DNA from: DASRDE01 sp035938175
GTDB taxonomy: Bacteria > Vulcanimicrobiota > Vulcanimicrobiia > Vulcanimicrobiales > Vulcanimicrobiaceae
Direction of reading: 5' to 3'
Length of the DNA stretch: 64,000 nt
NCBI GenBank assembly: GCA_035938175.1
Contig: DASZHD010000038.1
Location: 26,474 to 90,473, forward strand
The notes below the pieces were generated by a model. That model made no database searches and was not told the DNA's origin. It worked only from the letters and a program-made list of their open reading frames with translations. Below, one piece after another: positions 51,531 through 60,417 of the stretch (within the stretch, counting starts at the first letter, position 1; the number at the start of each line of letters is the position of its first letter). The translations under genes and the position numbers were made by a program.

Positions 51531-53471
51531 CTACAGATTGCGGGCCGGCGACGCAGCCGGTGAAGGCGACGGTGCGTGCGGCTTCATGATATCGCCCAGC
51601 ATGTCGGCGGTTCCCGGAATGCGTTCGAGATGCGGAAAACGCGCGCCGCCGAAATAGGGCAAATCGATTCTCGAATAGCGGACGCCATGTTTGATGAGCA
51701 AGCGGATCGGCCGTCCCGATGATTTTGCCTGCGCCAGCGCCGCAGACCACACGTCTCCGCTAAACGCACGACCGTCTACGGCAACGATTTGATACTTGAC
51801 GACGCCCGCAAGCCCGGCGTCCCACGCCGGCGAATCCTCACGCACGTCGAAAACCGAGCCATCGTTTCCGAGCTGCAAGCCCGTATCGAACCAAGAGAAG
51901 ACGCCGCGTACCCCGGCGATCGCGGGCGCGAACCGGTTCGGCGTGCCGTTGTACACCAACCGGTATCCCGCGCGCGCAATCATATCCGACGGCGGACGCG
52001 GAGCGATCGAATAGACATATTTTTCGAAGAATCCATGCCAATCGTACGGGACGACTTGATTCAAGTAGTTCTCGATATCCGAGCGCGTGTACGTGACGAC
52101 CTTCGGCGCCGAGGTGCCGCCCGCGAAAACCTTGGTATAGTCGTCGAGCGACTTTGCGCCGCGCGATTGTTCCCTGATGATGGTGTCCGCATCGAGCCAT
52201 ATCAGCTCGCCCTCGTGATAAAAATCGAGGGCGGTGCGCCGGATCGTCGTGTAGACGCCGACTGCGCAGCAGAAATAATATGGCGCGCCCGTCGTCGTGT
52301 CGATGATCGGCGTCGTATTGCGCCCCGTTTCGTACGCCATCGTCGCATACAGTGCCGCAAGATACTCCGGGTAATCTTTCGGATCGCGGATTCCGGTCCG
52401 GAACGAGAGCAAATCGCCCATGTATTGGTTCATGCCCTCGTACTGCCAAAGCAGGTCCGTACGTTCCGGATACGGTTCGTTGTAATCCGGCTGCTGCAGG
52501 TCGAACGGCCGGCGGTACTTGCCGTTCCACGAATGTGAAAACTCGTGCGGTACTAGATCGCCGTTTGCATCGGCCGCCGACGGATCGGTCAAAAAGGCGT
52601 CGCCGGCGCGATCGTCGCTGGACTGATGGTGTTCTATGCCTTCGAAGCCGAGGGCGTCGCTGAGCACGAGTTCCGAGTGGAAAACGTTCCAGTGGCGTCC
52701 GCCGTACAGCGCAAGCGCTTCCGGTGTGAGGCGCTTGTACGCAGCGATCACTTTGTCGTCGATTTTCAGGTCTTCGGGTGCATCCGCAAAAAGATCGAGG
52801 TACGTCGAGGTGCCGTCACCCGTCCAGGTCGTGATGTGTTTGTAATACCGGCCCATATCGGTCGGCGAATCGACCAGCGTTTCTAATGAGACGGTGTTGA
52901 AGTCGACGCGCTGGCCTGTTCGATTGGCAACGGGCAAGGCGGACGCATAGTCCCAATCGGGCGGCATGATCAGACTCGCCTTGGCAAAGTACTGGGTGTT
53001 GTCGACGTTGCGCTGATAGAAAATATAGCGATTCCAATTGCCGACCAGGAGATTTCGCGTCGCCATCTGGCCGCCCATCTGCGAGTTGAGCGTGACGGTA
53101 AAATCGACGTTTATTCTCCGCACGCCCGCCGGCACGTCTACGCTGAACGCATACATGTCGACGCGATCGCGCAGCGCGTGCAGCGGCTTTCCGTTTGCCG
53201 TAACCCGCAACTCCGTGATGTTGTCGAGCGGCCCTGTCGGTCCGTGCTCGCCGGGAATCCACTGCGGGTAGTCGAGCCAAAAGCGCCCAGGCGCGACCGG
53301 TATCGTCATGTGACTGTACGCCAGACCTACCGGCGCTTTTCGCGCATCGAGCACGACGGTCATCGGATTGTCTTGCGTCGCCAACGAGGCGTCGGTCGCC
53401 GCCTGCGATGGAGCCAGAGACGTCGCTATCGCGACTGCCAGAGCGATCGCGGAGAACGCGCTATTTCGCAT
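51531..53471 (-). CDS. M61-family metallopeptidase (glycyl aminopeptidase-like)
   Basis: 646 residues with a signal peptide. Metal site H309-EFS-H313 in VPHEFSHSWNGKYRR and a third ligand Glu in WQYEGMNQYMGD. An N-terminal beta-sandwich precedes the catalytic helical domain, and a PDZ domain is near the C-terminus (DSPAWDAGLAGVVKYQIVAV). The start overlaps the stop of the upstream paralogue by 11 bp, so the two are translationally coupled. The end is Pro/Ser-rich. Confidence 0.92.
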   Translation of the reverse strand: MRNSAFSAIALAVAIATSLAPSQAATDASLATQDNPMTVVLDARKAPVGLAYSHMTIPVAPGRFWLDYPQWIPGEHGPTGPLDNITELRVTANGKPLHALRDRVDMYAFSVDVPAGVRRINVDFTVTLNSQMGGQMATRNLLVGNWNRYIFYQRNVDNTQYFAKASLIMPPDWDYASALPVANRTGQRVDFNTVSLETLVDSPTDMGRYYKHITTWTGDGTSTYLDLFADAPEDLKIDDKVIAAYKRLTPEALALYGGRHWNVFHSELVLSDALGFEGIEHHQSSDDRAGDAFLTDPSAADANGDLVPHEFSHSWNGKYRRPFDLQQPDYNEPYPERTDLLWQYEGMNQYMGDLLSFRTGIRDPKDYPEYLAALYATMAYETGRNTTPIIDTTTGAPYYFCCAVGVYTTIRRTALDFYHEGELIWLDADTIIREQSRGAKSLDDYTKVFAGGTSAPKVVTYTRSDIENYLNQVVPYDWHGFFEKYVYSIAPRPPSDMIARAGYRLVYNGTPNRFAPAIAGVRGVFSWFDTGLQLGNDGSVFDVREDSPAWDAGLAGVVKYQIVAVDGRAFSGDVWSAALAQAKSSGRPIRLLIKHGVRYSRIDLPYFGGARFPHLERIPGTADMLGDIMKPHAPSPSPAASPARNL

Positions 53472-55386
53472 GGGGCCGCATCATGTCGGCAAACATGTCG
53501 AACGTGCCGGGAATTCGCAAGAGATGCGGATAGCGCTTGCCGCCGCCGTAATGCACGATATACTCCTCGTAGTAGCCCGCGTGATTCACGAGCAAATCGA
53601 TCGGTCGAGGGTTCGATGCCGTTGCCGCAATCGCGTCGCGCAACACCTCCGTCGAGAATTCCCGATCGTTCACCGCAGCGATCTTCATGTTCACACCGAG
53701 GCCGGCATTCCACGCCGGCGAGTTCTCGCGGACGTCGCCGATGGTGCCGTCGCCGCCAACCTGAATTCCGAGATCGTACCAAGCATTCAGGAATTTGAAG
53801 AGCGTTTCGGCGGCGCCGATGTACTTATTCGGCGTCGCATTGAACACCAGGCGGTATCCGGCACGGCGAATTTCGTCCGTCGGCGGCTGCGGCGCAATCG
53901 AATATACGTATTTATCGAAGAAGCCGTGCCAATCGTAGGGAACGACCTCGTTCAAGTACCGTTCGAGGTCGGCACGCGTATACGTGACCACTCGCGGCGC
54001 GGAGGTTCCGCCGGCGAGCACTTTCACGTAGTCGTCCAGCGATTTTTCGTTGTGCGTCCGCTGACGGATGATCGTGTCGGCATCCACCCACATGAGTTCG
54101 CCCTCGGTGTAAAAATCGCCAAACCCGCGTCGCAGCGTGCCGTAGTCGCCGCCGGCAAAGAGATAGTACGGACCGCCCGTAGTGAGATCGATAATGGACG
54201 TCGTTTTGCGCCCGGGCTCGTACGCCATCTGCGAATAGATCGAGGCGAAATAATCGCGGTAATCTGTGCCTCTGCCTTTAATACCGCAGCGGAACGCGAT
54301 CAGGTCGCCCATGTACTGGTTCATTCCTTCATATTGCCACAGCAGCTCGGTCCGTTCGGGGTAGGGTGCATTGAAATTCGGCTGCTGCAGGTCGAACGGT
54401 CTGCGGTATTTTCCGTTCCAAGAATGCGAGAATTCGTGCGTGAGCAGATCGCCCAGCGTGAGCTGCCAGTTGGGATCCGTAATGAACGTTTCGGCCGCCC
54501 GGTCGTCGCTGGACTGATGGTGCTCGATTCCGGCGTTAGGAATAACGTCGCTGAGGATGAGTTCGGAGTGATAGAGATTCCAGTGCCGGCCGCCGTAAAG
54601 TGCCATCGCCTCGGGCGTCATGCGTTTGTACGCCTTGAGCTCGCTCGGAGTAAATTCGAAATCCTCCGGACTGTCCGCAAAGACGTCGATATACGTATGC
54701 GTGCCCTGTCCCGACCAGGACGTGATGTGCTTGTAGTAGCGTCCGGAGTCCGTTGGGGAATCGACGAGCGTTTCGAGCGTTACGGTCTTGAACTGAATGC
54801 GGTTCCCTTGACGCGACGCCACCGGCAGCGAATTCGCATAGTCCCACTTTTCCGGAAGAATCAACGCCGCCCGGACGTAGTACTTCTGGTTGTCAATGTT
54901 TCGCTGATACAGCAGATAGCGGTTCCAATTACCGGCCATCGTGGTAGCGTTTGCGAGTTGACCGTCGAGCGCGGTGTTCGGGCGATTGAGCAGCACGGTG
55001 AAATCGACGTTTACTCGCGTTACTCCGGGCGGCACGTCGACGTGAAAGGCGTACATGTCGACCGGGTCGCGATGCCACGAGATCGGCTGGCCGCCGGCGC
55101 TGATGCGAAGCTCGGACAGGTCGTTGAGCGGGCCGGTGGGGCCGTGTTCGCCGGGAATCCACTGCGGGTAGTCCAGCGTAAATGGGCCGGAGCGAACGGG
55201 AATGGTCAGATGCGAGTAGGCAAAGCCTCGCGGCGCCGTGCGCTCGTCCAAAACAATCGTCATTGGATTGGATTGGGTTGCAAGCGGCGCGTCCAAGGCC
55301 GCTGCAGCCGATACCGCGGTGGCGGTTAGCGCAAAGGCGCAGACCAGAACGGCCGGCGTCGTTCGAAATCGCAAAATAAACGGCAC
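53461..55386 (-). CDS. M61-family metallopeptidase (glycyl aminopeptidase-like), upstream paralogue
   Basis: 641 residues, GTG start (a TTG at 55374 is possible), signal peptide. Metal site H317-EFS-H321 in LTHEFSHSWNGKYRR and Glu in WQYEGMNQYMGD. The N-terminal beta-domain opens with NPMTIVLDERTAPRGFAYSH, close to the downstream copy (NPMTVVLDARKAPVGLAYSH), showing tandem duplication. A PDZ domain (NSPAWNAGLGVNMKIAAVND) is near the C-terminus. Periplasmic or secreted aminopeptidase releasing small residues from peptides. Confidence 0.92.
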   Translation of the reverse strand: MPFILRFRTTPAVLVCAFALTATAVSAAAALDAPLATQSNPMTIVLDERTAPRGFAYSHLTIPVRSGPFTLDYPQWIPGEHGPTGPLNDLSELRISAGGQPISWHRDPVDMYAFHVDVPPGVTRVNVDFTVLLNRPNTALDGQLANATTMAGNWNRYLLYQRNIDNQKYYVRAALILPEKWDYANSLPVASRQGNRIQFKTVTLETLVDSPTDSGRYYKHITSWSGQGTHTYIDVFADSPEDFEFTPSELKAYKRMTPEAMALYGGRHWNLYHSELILSDVIPNAGIEHHQSSDDRAAETFITDPNWQLTLGDLLTHEFSHSWNGKYRRPFDLQQPNFNAPYPERTELLWQYEGMNQYMGDLIAFRCGIKGRGTDYRDYFASIYSQMAYEPGRKTTSIIDLTTGGPYYLFAGGDYGTLRRGFGDFYTEGELMWVDADTIIRQRTHNEKSLDDYVKVLAGGTSAPRVVTYTRADLERYLNEVVPYDWHGFFDKYVYSIAPQPPTDEIRRAGYRLVFNATPNKYIGAAETLFKFLNAWYDLGIQVGGDGTIGDVRENSPAWNAGLGVNMKIAAVNDREFSTEVLRDAIAATASNPRPIDLLVNHAGYYEEYIVHYGGGKRYPHLLRIPGTFDMFADMMRPHAK

Positions 55387-55556
55387 CCTTTCACGCGAGC
55401 AGTTGCGCTCAGCCTAACACGCGCGTGGGTGCCGTTCCATCATATTGTCATCAAAGCCGAGAGCGCCCGCGCCTCCGGCGTTAGCATGGCGTTTTTACTT
55501 CAAATGTTTCTTGAGGAAACTTGATTAGTAAAAATTGATTCGACTTGGAAAACTGA

Positions 55557-55916
55557 CTATTCGTAAGTGACGCGGTCGTCGTAGATGTACACCTTCGTCG
55601 CGCGGCACAAGTTGATCTTGCCGCCTTCGACCTTGGTGCCGTCGTCGAGTATGGCTTTTACGTCATAGAGGCTCAGGTCGCGCGTGTCGCTTTCCATGTT
55701 GATGCGCCACGACGTGTCCGGCTCGATCGACGAACTGCCCGTAAGCAAATCGTCTTCCCAGTTGTCCGACGAATGCGGAGAAACGAAAAACTGCGTGATC
55801 GAACTGCTAGTCTGGTTGTACACGACGAAGTTTTTGTCGCACGCGTTCGCCGCCGCGGGCACAATCCACATGGCTGCCATCAGCGCGAACAGTGACGATA
55901 TAAGGCTCCTTTTCAT
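55557..55916 (-). CDS. small secreted protein of unknown function
   Basis: 119 residues, ATG with GGAGG about 10 nt upstream. A signal peptide (LISSLFALMAAMWIVPAAANA) is followed by CDKNFVVYNQTSSSITQFFV and SPHSSDNWEDDLL, and a later Cys in KINLCRATKVYIYDD; the two Cys may pair. Similar small exported proteins occur in alphaproteobacteria without assigned function. It stands alone, between the M61 operon and the Lrp-type regulator. Confidence 0.8.
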   Translation of the reverse strand: MKRSLISSLFALMAAMWIVPAAANACDKNFVVYNQTSSSITQFFVSPHSSDNWEDDLLTGSSSIEPDTSWRINMESDTRDLSLYDVKAILDDGTKVEGGKINLCRATKVYIYDDRVTYE

Positions 55917-55991
55917 AACAGGCGCCCTCCTTGCCGTTTGATTATCGGCCGATCCGCGCCCGCGGTTTATTCGCCGTAGCCCATTCCCGCG

Positions 55992-56468
55992 TCAAGTTGC
56001 CGAGTAGATCGTCGACGTGGCCAGCGTGGTCATCGTTGCGACCACGCCCGCGTCGTCCCGAATGCGGTCCAGAAAGGCTTCGATTGCCAGCGAGGATGCT
56101 GCGCGGACTTTGAGGAGCAGGCACCACTCGCCGGTCGTGCGGTGACACTCCTCGACCAACAGCGACTCGTCGCTCATGCGCATCAGCTGCTGCGCGGCCT
56201 CGCGGCAGCGCCCGCTGGTGCGCACGCGCACGAACGCCAAAATCGGCAGGCCCAGCAGATCCCAATTGAACGTCGCCGTGAAACCGAGGATTGCGCCGAT
56301 GTCTTGCAGGCGCTTCATACGCTGAACGACCGCAGGGCGCGACAGCGCTACGCGGCGCGAGAGCTCTTCGTGCGTCACACGCCCGTCGCGGCGCACTTCG
56401 CGCAGCAGCGCCAAGTCGATTTCGTCCAGCGACGGCCCCGAGCGCGGGCTCCATGCCAAAGCGGCCAT
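55992..56468 (-). CDS. Lrp/AsnC-family transcriptional regulator
   Basis: 158 residues. N-terminal helix-turn-helix: LDEIDLALLREVRRDGRVTH, RRVALSRPAVVQRMKRLQDIG. C-terminal ligand-sensing (RAM) domain: FVRVRTSGRCREAAQQLMRM and LLLKVRAASSLAIEAFLDRI. It is divergent from an EamA exporter (79 bp gap), a common pair in which the regulator responds to an amino acid and controls its export. Confidence 0.92.
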   Translation of the reverse strand: MAALAWSPRSGPSLDEIDLALLREVRRDGRVTHEELSRRVALSRPAVVQRMKRLQDIGAILGFTATFNWDLLGLPILAFVRVRTSGRCREAAQQLMRMSDESLLVEECHRTTGEWCLLLKVRAASSLAIEAFLDRIRDDAGVVATMTTLATSTIYSAT

Positions 56469-56511
56469 ATCACCATTTTCCTTACGATTCGTTCGTAGTT
56501 TGTGTGTTACG

Positions 56512-56541
56512 TTTACTAATCGTCACCTACACCGATATAAT
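56512..56541 (+). promoter_or_regulatory. leaderless promoter of the EamA exporter
   Basis: TTTACT (56512-56517), an 18-nt spacer and a perfect TATAAT (56536-56541) lie only 6 bp before the ATG at 56548, so the mRNA should begin at or within a base or two of the start codon. There is no ribosome-binding site before this ATG, which agrees. Confidence 0.6.
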
Positions 56542-56547
56542 ACATGC

Positions 56548-57492
56548 ATGTCGTCTGTTGCGCAACCGGACGGTCGAGAGGCCTCGCGCGGATTATTGCC
56601 ATGGATTTCGCTGGTCATCGTCTGGCTGGTCTGGGGCTCGACGTTCCTGGGAATCCGCGTGGCGGTTCAATCCATTCCGCCGCTGCTGATGACGGGATCG
56701 CGGTACATGGTCGCCGGTGCGCTGCTGTGTGCGTTCGCGTGGGTTACGCAGCGCGGCCGCCGCATAACCATGTCGCGGCGCGAATTGAAAACGGTGCTGA
56801 TCACCGCCGTTCTGCTGCTCGTCGTGGGCAACGGCTTGCTGTCCATTGCGGAGATCCATTTGCAATCCGGCACCGCAGCGCTGCTCGTGGCAACCGTCCC
56901 CCTCTGGATGATCGTTGCCGACGCCGTTCTTGCTCGCAAATTGCAGGCAGCGTCCGCGGCCGGAATCGTGCTTGGAACGGCAGGCGTTATTGCGCTGGCG
57001 GGCGCGCCGTCTGCGCACGAGTCGCCAATCTCGGCCGGCATGGTGCTTTTCGGGGCGCTCTCGTGGGCGGTGGGTTCAGTCTACGCGCGGCGCAATTCAA
57101 ACGGTCATAGCGGAGCGTTCGCGATCGGCGTGGAGATGTTCGCGGCCGGAACCATTATGTGCGCCATCGGCGCGCTAACGGGTGAGGTTGCGCAACTGCA
57201 CGCAGTTCCGGCCGTCGCCGTAGCGGCGTGGCTCTGGCTGGTTATTGCCGGTGCGACAATCGCGTACAGCGCGTACAGCTACGCGGTGCGCACGCTTCCC
57301 ACGAATATCGTGGCAACATACGCGTACGTAAATCCCGTCGTGGCGGTGCTGCTCGGGGCGGCTCTGCTGCGCGAGCCCATCACGTTGAATATTATCCTCG
57401 GCGGCGCGGCCATCGTGATGTCGGTCGTCGCCATCGTCGCCGGCAACCGTCCGGCCGTTTCCCAAACGGCGCAGGTGCAGGAGGCGGCGTGA
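56548..57492 (+). CDS. EamA/DMT-family exporter
   Basis: 314 residues from the ATG at 56548; an earlier in-frame ATG at 56500 lies upstream of the predicted -10 box and is unlikely. Two EamA repeats with about ten membrane helices: WISLVIVWLVWGSTFLGIR opens the first, FGALSWAVGSVYARR the second. The family (RhtA, YdcZ-like) exports amino acids or metabolites. It pairs with the divergent Lrp/AsnC regulator. Confidence 0.9.
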   Translation: MSSVAQPDGREASRGLLPWISLVIVWLVWGSTFLGIRVAVQSIPPLLMTGSRYMVAGALLCAFAWVTQRGRRITMSRRELKTVLITAVLLLVVGNGLLSIAEIHLQSGTAALLVATVPLWMIVADAVLARKLQAASAAGIVLGTAGVIALAGAPSAHESPISAGMVLFGALSWAVGSVYARRNSNGHSGAFAIGVEMFAAGTIMCAIGALTGEVAQLHAVPAVAVAAWLWLVIAGATIAYSAYSYAVRTLPTNIVATYAYVNPVVAVLLGAALLREPITLNIILGGAAIVMSVVAIVAGNRPAVSQTAQVQEAA

Positions 57493-57557
57493 GAACGGCA
57501 AGCTGGAACGTGGGTACATAAGCGTCAAGCACATCGTTTCAAGGAGGCTCTCCCCAA

Positions 57558-58031
57558 GTGGATGCACTGACGCTGCTCAAGACAGACCACGACAAAGTTC
57601 GCGCGCTCTTTGCGCAAGCCGAAAAACTCAGCGACCGGGCAACGACCAGCCGCCGCGCATTGTTCGATGAGATCGACGAGGAACTCACGCTGCACACGAA
57701 GATCGAAGAGAAGATCTTCTATCCGGCGTTCCGCGAACGCGCGCGCAGAGGCGAAGAACGTGACGAAGTGATGGAAGCCTTCGAAGAACACGCGGTCGCC
57801 AAACGCCTGATCAAAGAACTCGAGAAACTGGAACCGACGGACGAGCGCTACAAAGCCAAGCTAACCGTACTCATAGAATCCGTGGAGCATCACGCGGAGG
57901 AGGAAGAGCGCACGATGTTTCCGATGGCGCGCAAGCTGTTCGACGAAACCGAACTCGAAGAGTTGGGCGAAGAGATCGTCGCGGCAAAAGAAAAGGCCGG
58001 CGCGCCAGTACCCGAAGAAGCGCGCAGATAA
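57558..58031 (+). CDS. hemerythrin HHE-domain protein
   Basis: 157 residues, GTG start with AGGAGG upstream. The di-iron four-helix pattern is clear: LKTDHDKVRALFAQAEKLS, LTLHTKIEEKIFYPAFRERA, FEEHAVAKRLIKELEKL and SVEHHAEEEERTMFPMARKL. The C-terminal tail is charged. This is the second hemerythrin in the window; it is shorter and differs clearly from the one at 31930. Cytoplasmic. Confidence 0.9.
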   Translation: MDALTLLKTDHDKVRALFAQAEKLSDRATTSRRALFDEIDEELTLHTKIEEKIFYPAFRERARRGEERDEVMEAFEEHAVAKRLIKELEKLEPTDERYKAKLTVLIESVEHHAEEEERTMFPMARKLFDETELEELGEEIVAAKEKAGAPVPEEARR

Positions 58032-58042
58032 CGTCTTGCGTT

Positions 58043-59350
58043 TTATGCCGGCTGGGCCCGCTGCGGCGCGTGTGCGTCGAACGGGCCCACGCGGCGCGTC
58101 AACGCGATAAATCGCGGATCGCGGCGCAGCGGTAGAAAGTACGGCTGCACCGCTGCGAATATCATCCACGGTTCGCGATGGCGCAATCCGAGCTCCAAAG
58201 CGGCAGTCGCGGCGCGCGCGTCATTCGCCCCGGCATGCACCATAGCTACGTTATAGCTGCTGGGATACTGCGGCTCCGCGACGGCATAGATCGCGTTGAT
58301 GCAGCGTTCTTTTTCGGCACTATTGCCGAGCTTGGCATGCACGAACCCTTCGATCGACCACATGTGCTGGCGGAACTCGTTCGGAACTTCCGCGTGCACC
58401 ATGTCGAAGACGCCGTCGAAGTCGCCTCGCATGCCCTTCACCGCGCACAGATAATACCTCGGTAAGAAATTCGCCGGATCGATGTCGGCCGCGGATTGCA
58501 GATAGGTCTCCGCCGCGTCGTAGTCGCCGCGGAAATACTGCGCCACACCCAGCATCGTCCACAGGCGCGGCGAGTCCGGTTGGATGCCGAGCGCTTCATG
58601 CACGTCCGCCAGCGCCAGATCGCTTCTGCCCGCCGCAAGATTCGACCACGCACGATTCGTTCGTGCCATAACGCTGTGGGGATCGATCGCCAGCGCGCGG
58701 CCGTACATCGCGCTTGCCGCTTTGTGGTCCCAGTCGTAGTGCAGCAACACGTCGCCGAGACTGCAGTATGCCGCGCTCAAATTCGGATCGCGCTCGAGCG
58801 CCTTCTCCAGCATTGCGCGCGCGCGTGGAAACGTTTCGTGCGGACGCCGGAACGCGAACGAGCCGAGCAGCGCGAACGCTTCGCCGACGCCGGCGATCGC
58901 CGGCGCATCGGAGGGGTCTGCGGCCAGAACGCGCTCGAAACAACGCATCGCCCGTAAGAAACCGTCCTCGTTGCGGCGCTCCAAATAGAAACGCCCTTGC
59001 AAATACAGCGACGAGGCGCGGGTGCCGGCCGCCTGTGCCGGGTATTGCGCCTGTACGGCGATGCGGTACCCCGTCTTATGAACGGTAACGACGAATTCTT
59101 GATCGGGGGCGTGCCGGCGCAAGATATCGCGCAGCATGTACACATGCTGGCACAGCGTGGTCTCGCTGACCGGCTCGTCGGGCCAGAGTTCGCGCATGAG
59201 TTCGGACCTGGTAACGATGCCGCCTTGCGCGAGTAGCAGACGCTCCAAGATCGCCAGCGGTTTGCGCGCGACGGCGAGATGCTCGCCGTAGATCGTAAGC
59301 TTGCCGGCGACGGCGTCGAGAGTGAATGGCCCGAAGCGATAATACCGCAT
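58043..59350 (-). CDS. OmpR-type winged-helix regulator with TPR region
   Basis: 435 residues. The winged helix comes first (YRFGPFTLDAVAGKLTIYGE, LAVARKPLAILERLLLAQGG, TTLCQHVYMLRDIL, VHKTGYRIAVQA), then TPR repeats (CSLGDVLLHYDWDHKAASAM, LADVHEALGIQPDSPRLWTM). It is the third regulator of this kind in the window, soluble and without receiver domain or membrane helix. A sigma70-type promoter lies upstream. It is convergent with the hemerythrin gene, 11 bp apart. Confidence 0.87.
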   Translation of the reverse strand: MRYYRFGPFTLDAVAGKLTIYGEHLAVARKPLAILERLLLAQGGIVTRSELMRELWPDEPVSETTLCQHVYMLRDILRRHAPDQEFVVTVHKTGYRIAVQAQYPAQAAGTRASSLYLQGRFYLERRNEDGFLRAMRCFERVLAADPSDAPAIAGVGEAFALLGSFAFRRPHETFPRARAMLEKALERDPNLSAAYCSLGDVLLHYDWDHKAASAMYGRALAIDPHSVMARTNRAWSNLAAGRSDLALADVHEALGIQPDSPRLWTMLGVAQYFRGDYDAAETYLQSAADIDPANFLPRYYLCAVKGMRGDFDGVFDMVHAEVPNEFRQHMWSIEGFVHAKLGNSAEKERCINAIYAVAEPQYPSSYNVAMVHAGANDARAATAALELGLRHREPWMIFAAVQPYFLPLRRDPRFIALTRRVGPFDAHAPQRAQPA

Positions 59351-59387
59351 ACCTGTCCGCCTGGGTTGCGCCTAAGGAATTAGGTAG

Positions 59388-59416
59388 AGTATAGCGGCGC
59401 GCAGGGGGAGCGTCAA
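59388..59416 (-). promoter_or_regulatory. sigma70-type promoter of the winged-helix/TPR regulator
   Basis: On the minus strand, TTGACG (59416-59411), a 17-nt spacer and TATACT (59393-59388), about 38 bp before the ATG at 59350. Confidence 0.75.
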
Positions 59417-59487
59417 TCAAAACGGTCTCAACGCGGCCTCATTGCTGGCATTGTACCGTCATCGTGCAGCGGCGCCTCGCCGAGCTG

Positions 59488-59813
59488 TCATGGTGAGGTA
59501 TCGAACCACCCCGAGGTATCGAGGGGTAATTGCGATCGGCTGCCCTTCGATTCCTGAGCTGTCATGGTGAGGTATCGCGACGCGCAGGATGCGCTAGCGC
59601 CGGCGAAGTCCATGGAGGAACGGGAGCCGGCAACCACCCCGAGGTATCGAGGGGTAATTGCGATCGGCTGCCCTTCGATTCCTCAGGGTGCTTCGATTCC
59701 TCAGCATGACGAGGGGCGTAATTGCGATCGGCTGCCCTTGTCGGCTCCGCACCTCCATGGTTCCGCCGACACTCCGCGCATCCGTGCGCCGCGCGATTCC
59801 TCAAGATGACGAG
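59488..59813. repeat. dispersed palindromic repeat cluster
   Basis: Units of the family seen at 8376-8752: TCATGGTGAGGTATCG at 59488 and 59562, GAGGTATCGAGGGGTAATTG at 59512 and 59641, and CTTCGATTCCTCAG-type inverted units. About 50 bp is duplicated inside the cluster (about 59506-59555 and 59634-59683). Apparent frames are repeat-derived. Confidence 0.88.
59562..59653 (+). repeat. 92-bp long direct repeat, copy B
   Basis: Matches copy A at 8434-8525 in the same orientation, 84 of 92 positions by eye without gaps. It lies 1.8 kb from the rpoB 3' end. Confidence 0.85.
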
Positions 59814-59820
59814 TGGCGCC

Positions 59821-60090
59821 TTAAGAGCGCCGGCGAAGACATGCCCCATTCTGACGAAGGAAGCCGCCAAGCCGTTCCGGCGTGACGCGGCGGAAGATTT
59901 GGCGCAGCGCAATTTCGATCACCGAGCTTTCGCTGACTCGGTGTTCGTAGGCAATCCGTTTTAATTCGCCGCCGACATCGGCAGACAAATTTACCGAAAA
60001 CTTCAGCGCGTTGAGAACCGTGCCCGTTTGCGCCGAGATCGAGGGCCGAAGTGAATTGCGCGAATCTTGTTTTTGCGGAGTACGTGCCAT
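59821..60090 (-). CDS. ribbon-helix-helix (CopG-like) DNA-binding protein
   Basis: 89 residues. After a basic, Ser/Gln-rich N-terminus, NALKFSVNLSADVGGELKRI followed by HRVSESSVIEIALRQIF has the beta-strand, helix, helix pattern of RHH repressors. The last 18 residues are basic. No toxin gene is beside it, so it may be an orphan regulator or antitoxin. It begins just beyond the repeat cluster. A possible autoregulatory inverted repeat overlaps its promoter (60100-60146). Confidence 0.65.
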   Translation of the reverse strand: MARTPQKQDSRNSLRPSISAQTGTVLNALKFSVNLSADVGGELKRIAYEHRVSESSVIEIALRQIFRRVTPERLGGFLRQNGACLRRRS

Positions 60091-60099
60091 ATCGCGTTT

Positions 60100-60146
60100 A
60101 TTGTATGTCCGCCTACGGACCTACTGCAATGTTGGTTCCATACAAT
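60100..60146 (-). promoter_or_regulatory. candidate promoter and inverted repeat for the RHH gene
   Basis: ATTGTATG (60100-60107) and CATACAAT (60139-60146) are perfect 8-bp inverted arms 31 bp apart. Read on the minus strand, TACAAT within the nearer arm is a plausible -10, 10 bases from the ATG. A 14-bp palindrome (GTCCG/CGGAC) lies at 60107-60120. Confidence 0.45.
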
Positions 60147-60417
60147 GCCACAAACTATCTGCGAATTGCTACTACGAGCGTGCGCTAGGACCCTAGCTCC
60201 GGAACGGCTTCGCGGATTAAGATTGCCGTGGCGCAGGGCGTTGTCCGCAAGCAAACACAACCGGGTGCGTAGCGTGCGTGCAATTCTTGGGGCGTCAGCA
60301 GCGAATCCGTGCCACAGCACGATTGAATCAGCGGCGCCGTGTGCGAATTCGGTGTTTGGACCGCACTGCGCGCGTGTCACTCTGAATACGACCCTCTGTT
60401 GGGAATAAGCCTCCATT
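60147..60417. other. intergenic stretch upstream of the DUF4142 gene
   Basis: About 270 bp with no supported gene. It should contain the DUF4142 promoter. I saw no RNA gene or clear motif beyond the inverted repeat on its left. Confidence 0.35.

Noticed and set aside
53368..55329. 653-codon plus-strand frame opposite the M61 peptidase
   Set aside because: The minus strand encodes an unmistakable M61 enzyme; the antisense frame is Arg/Val-rich and has no domain.
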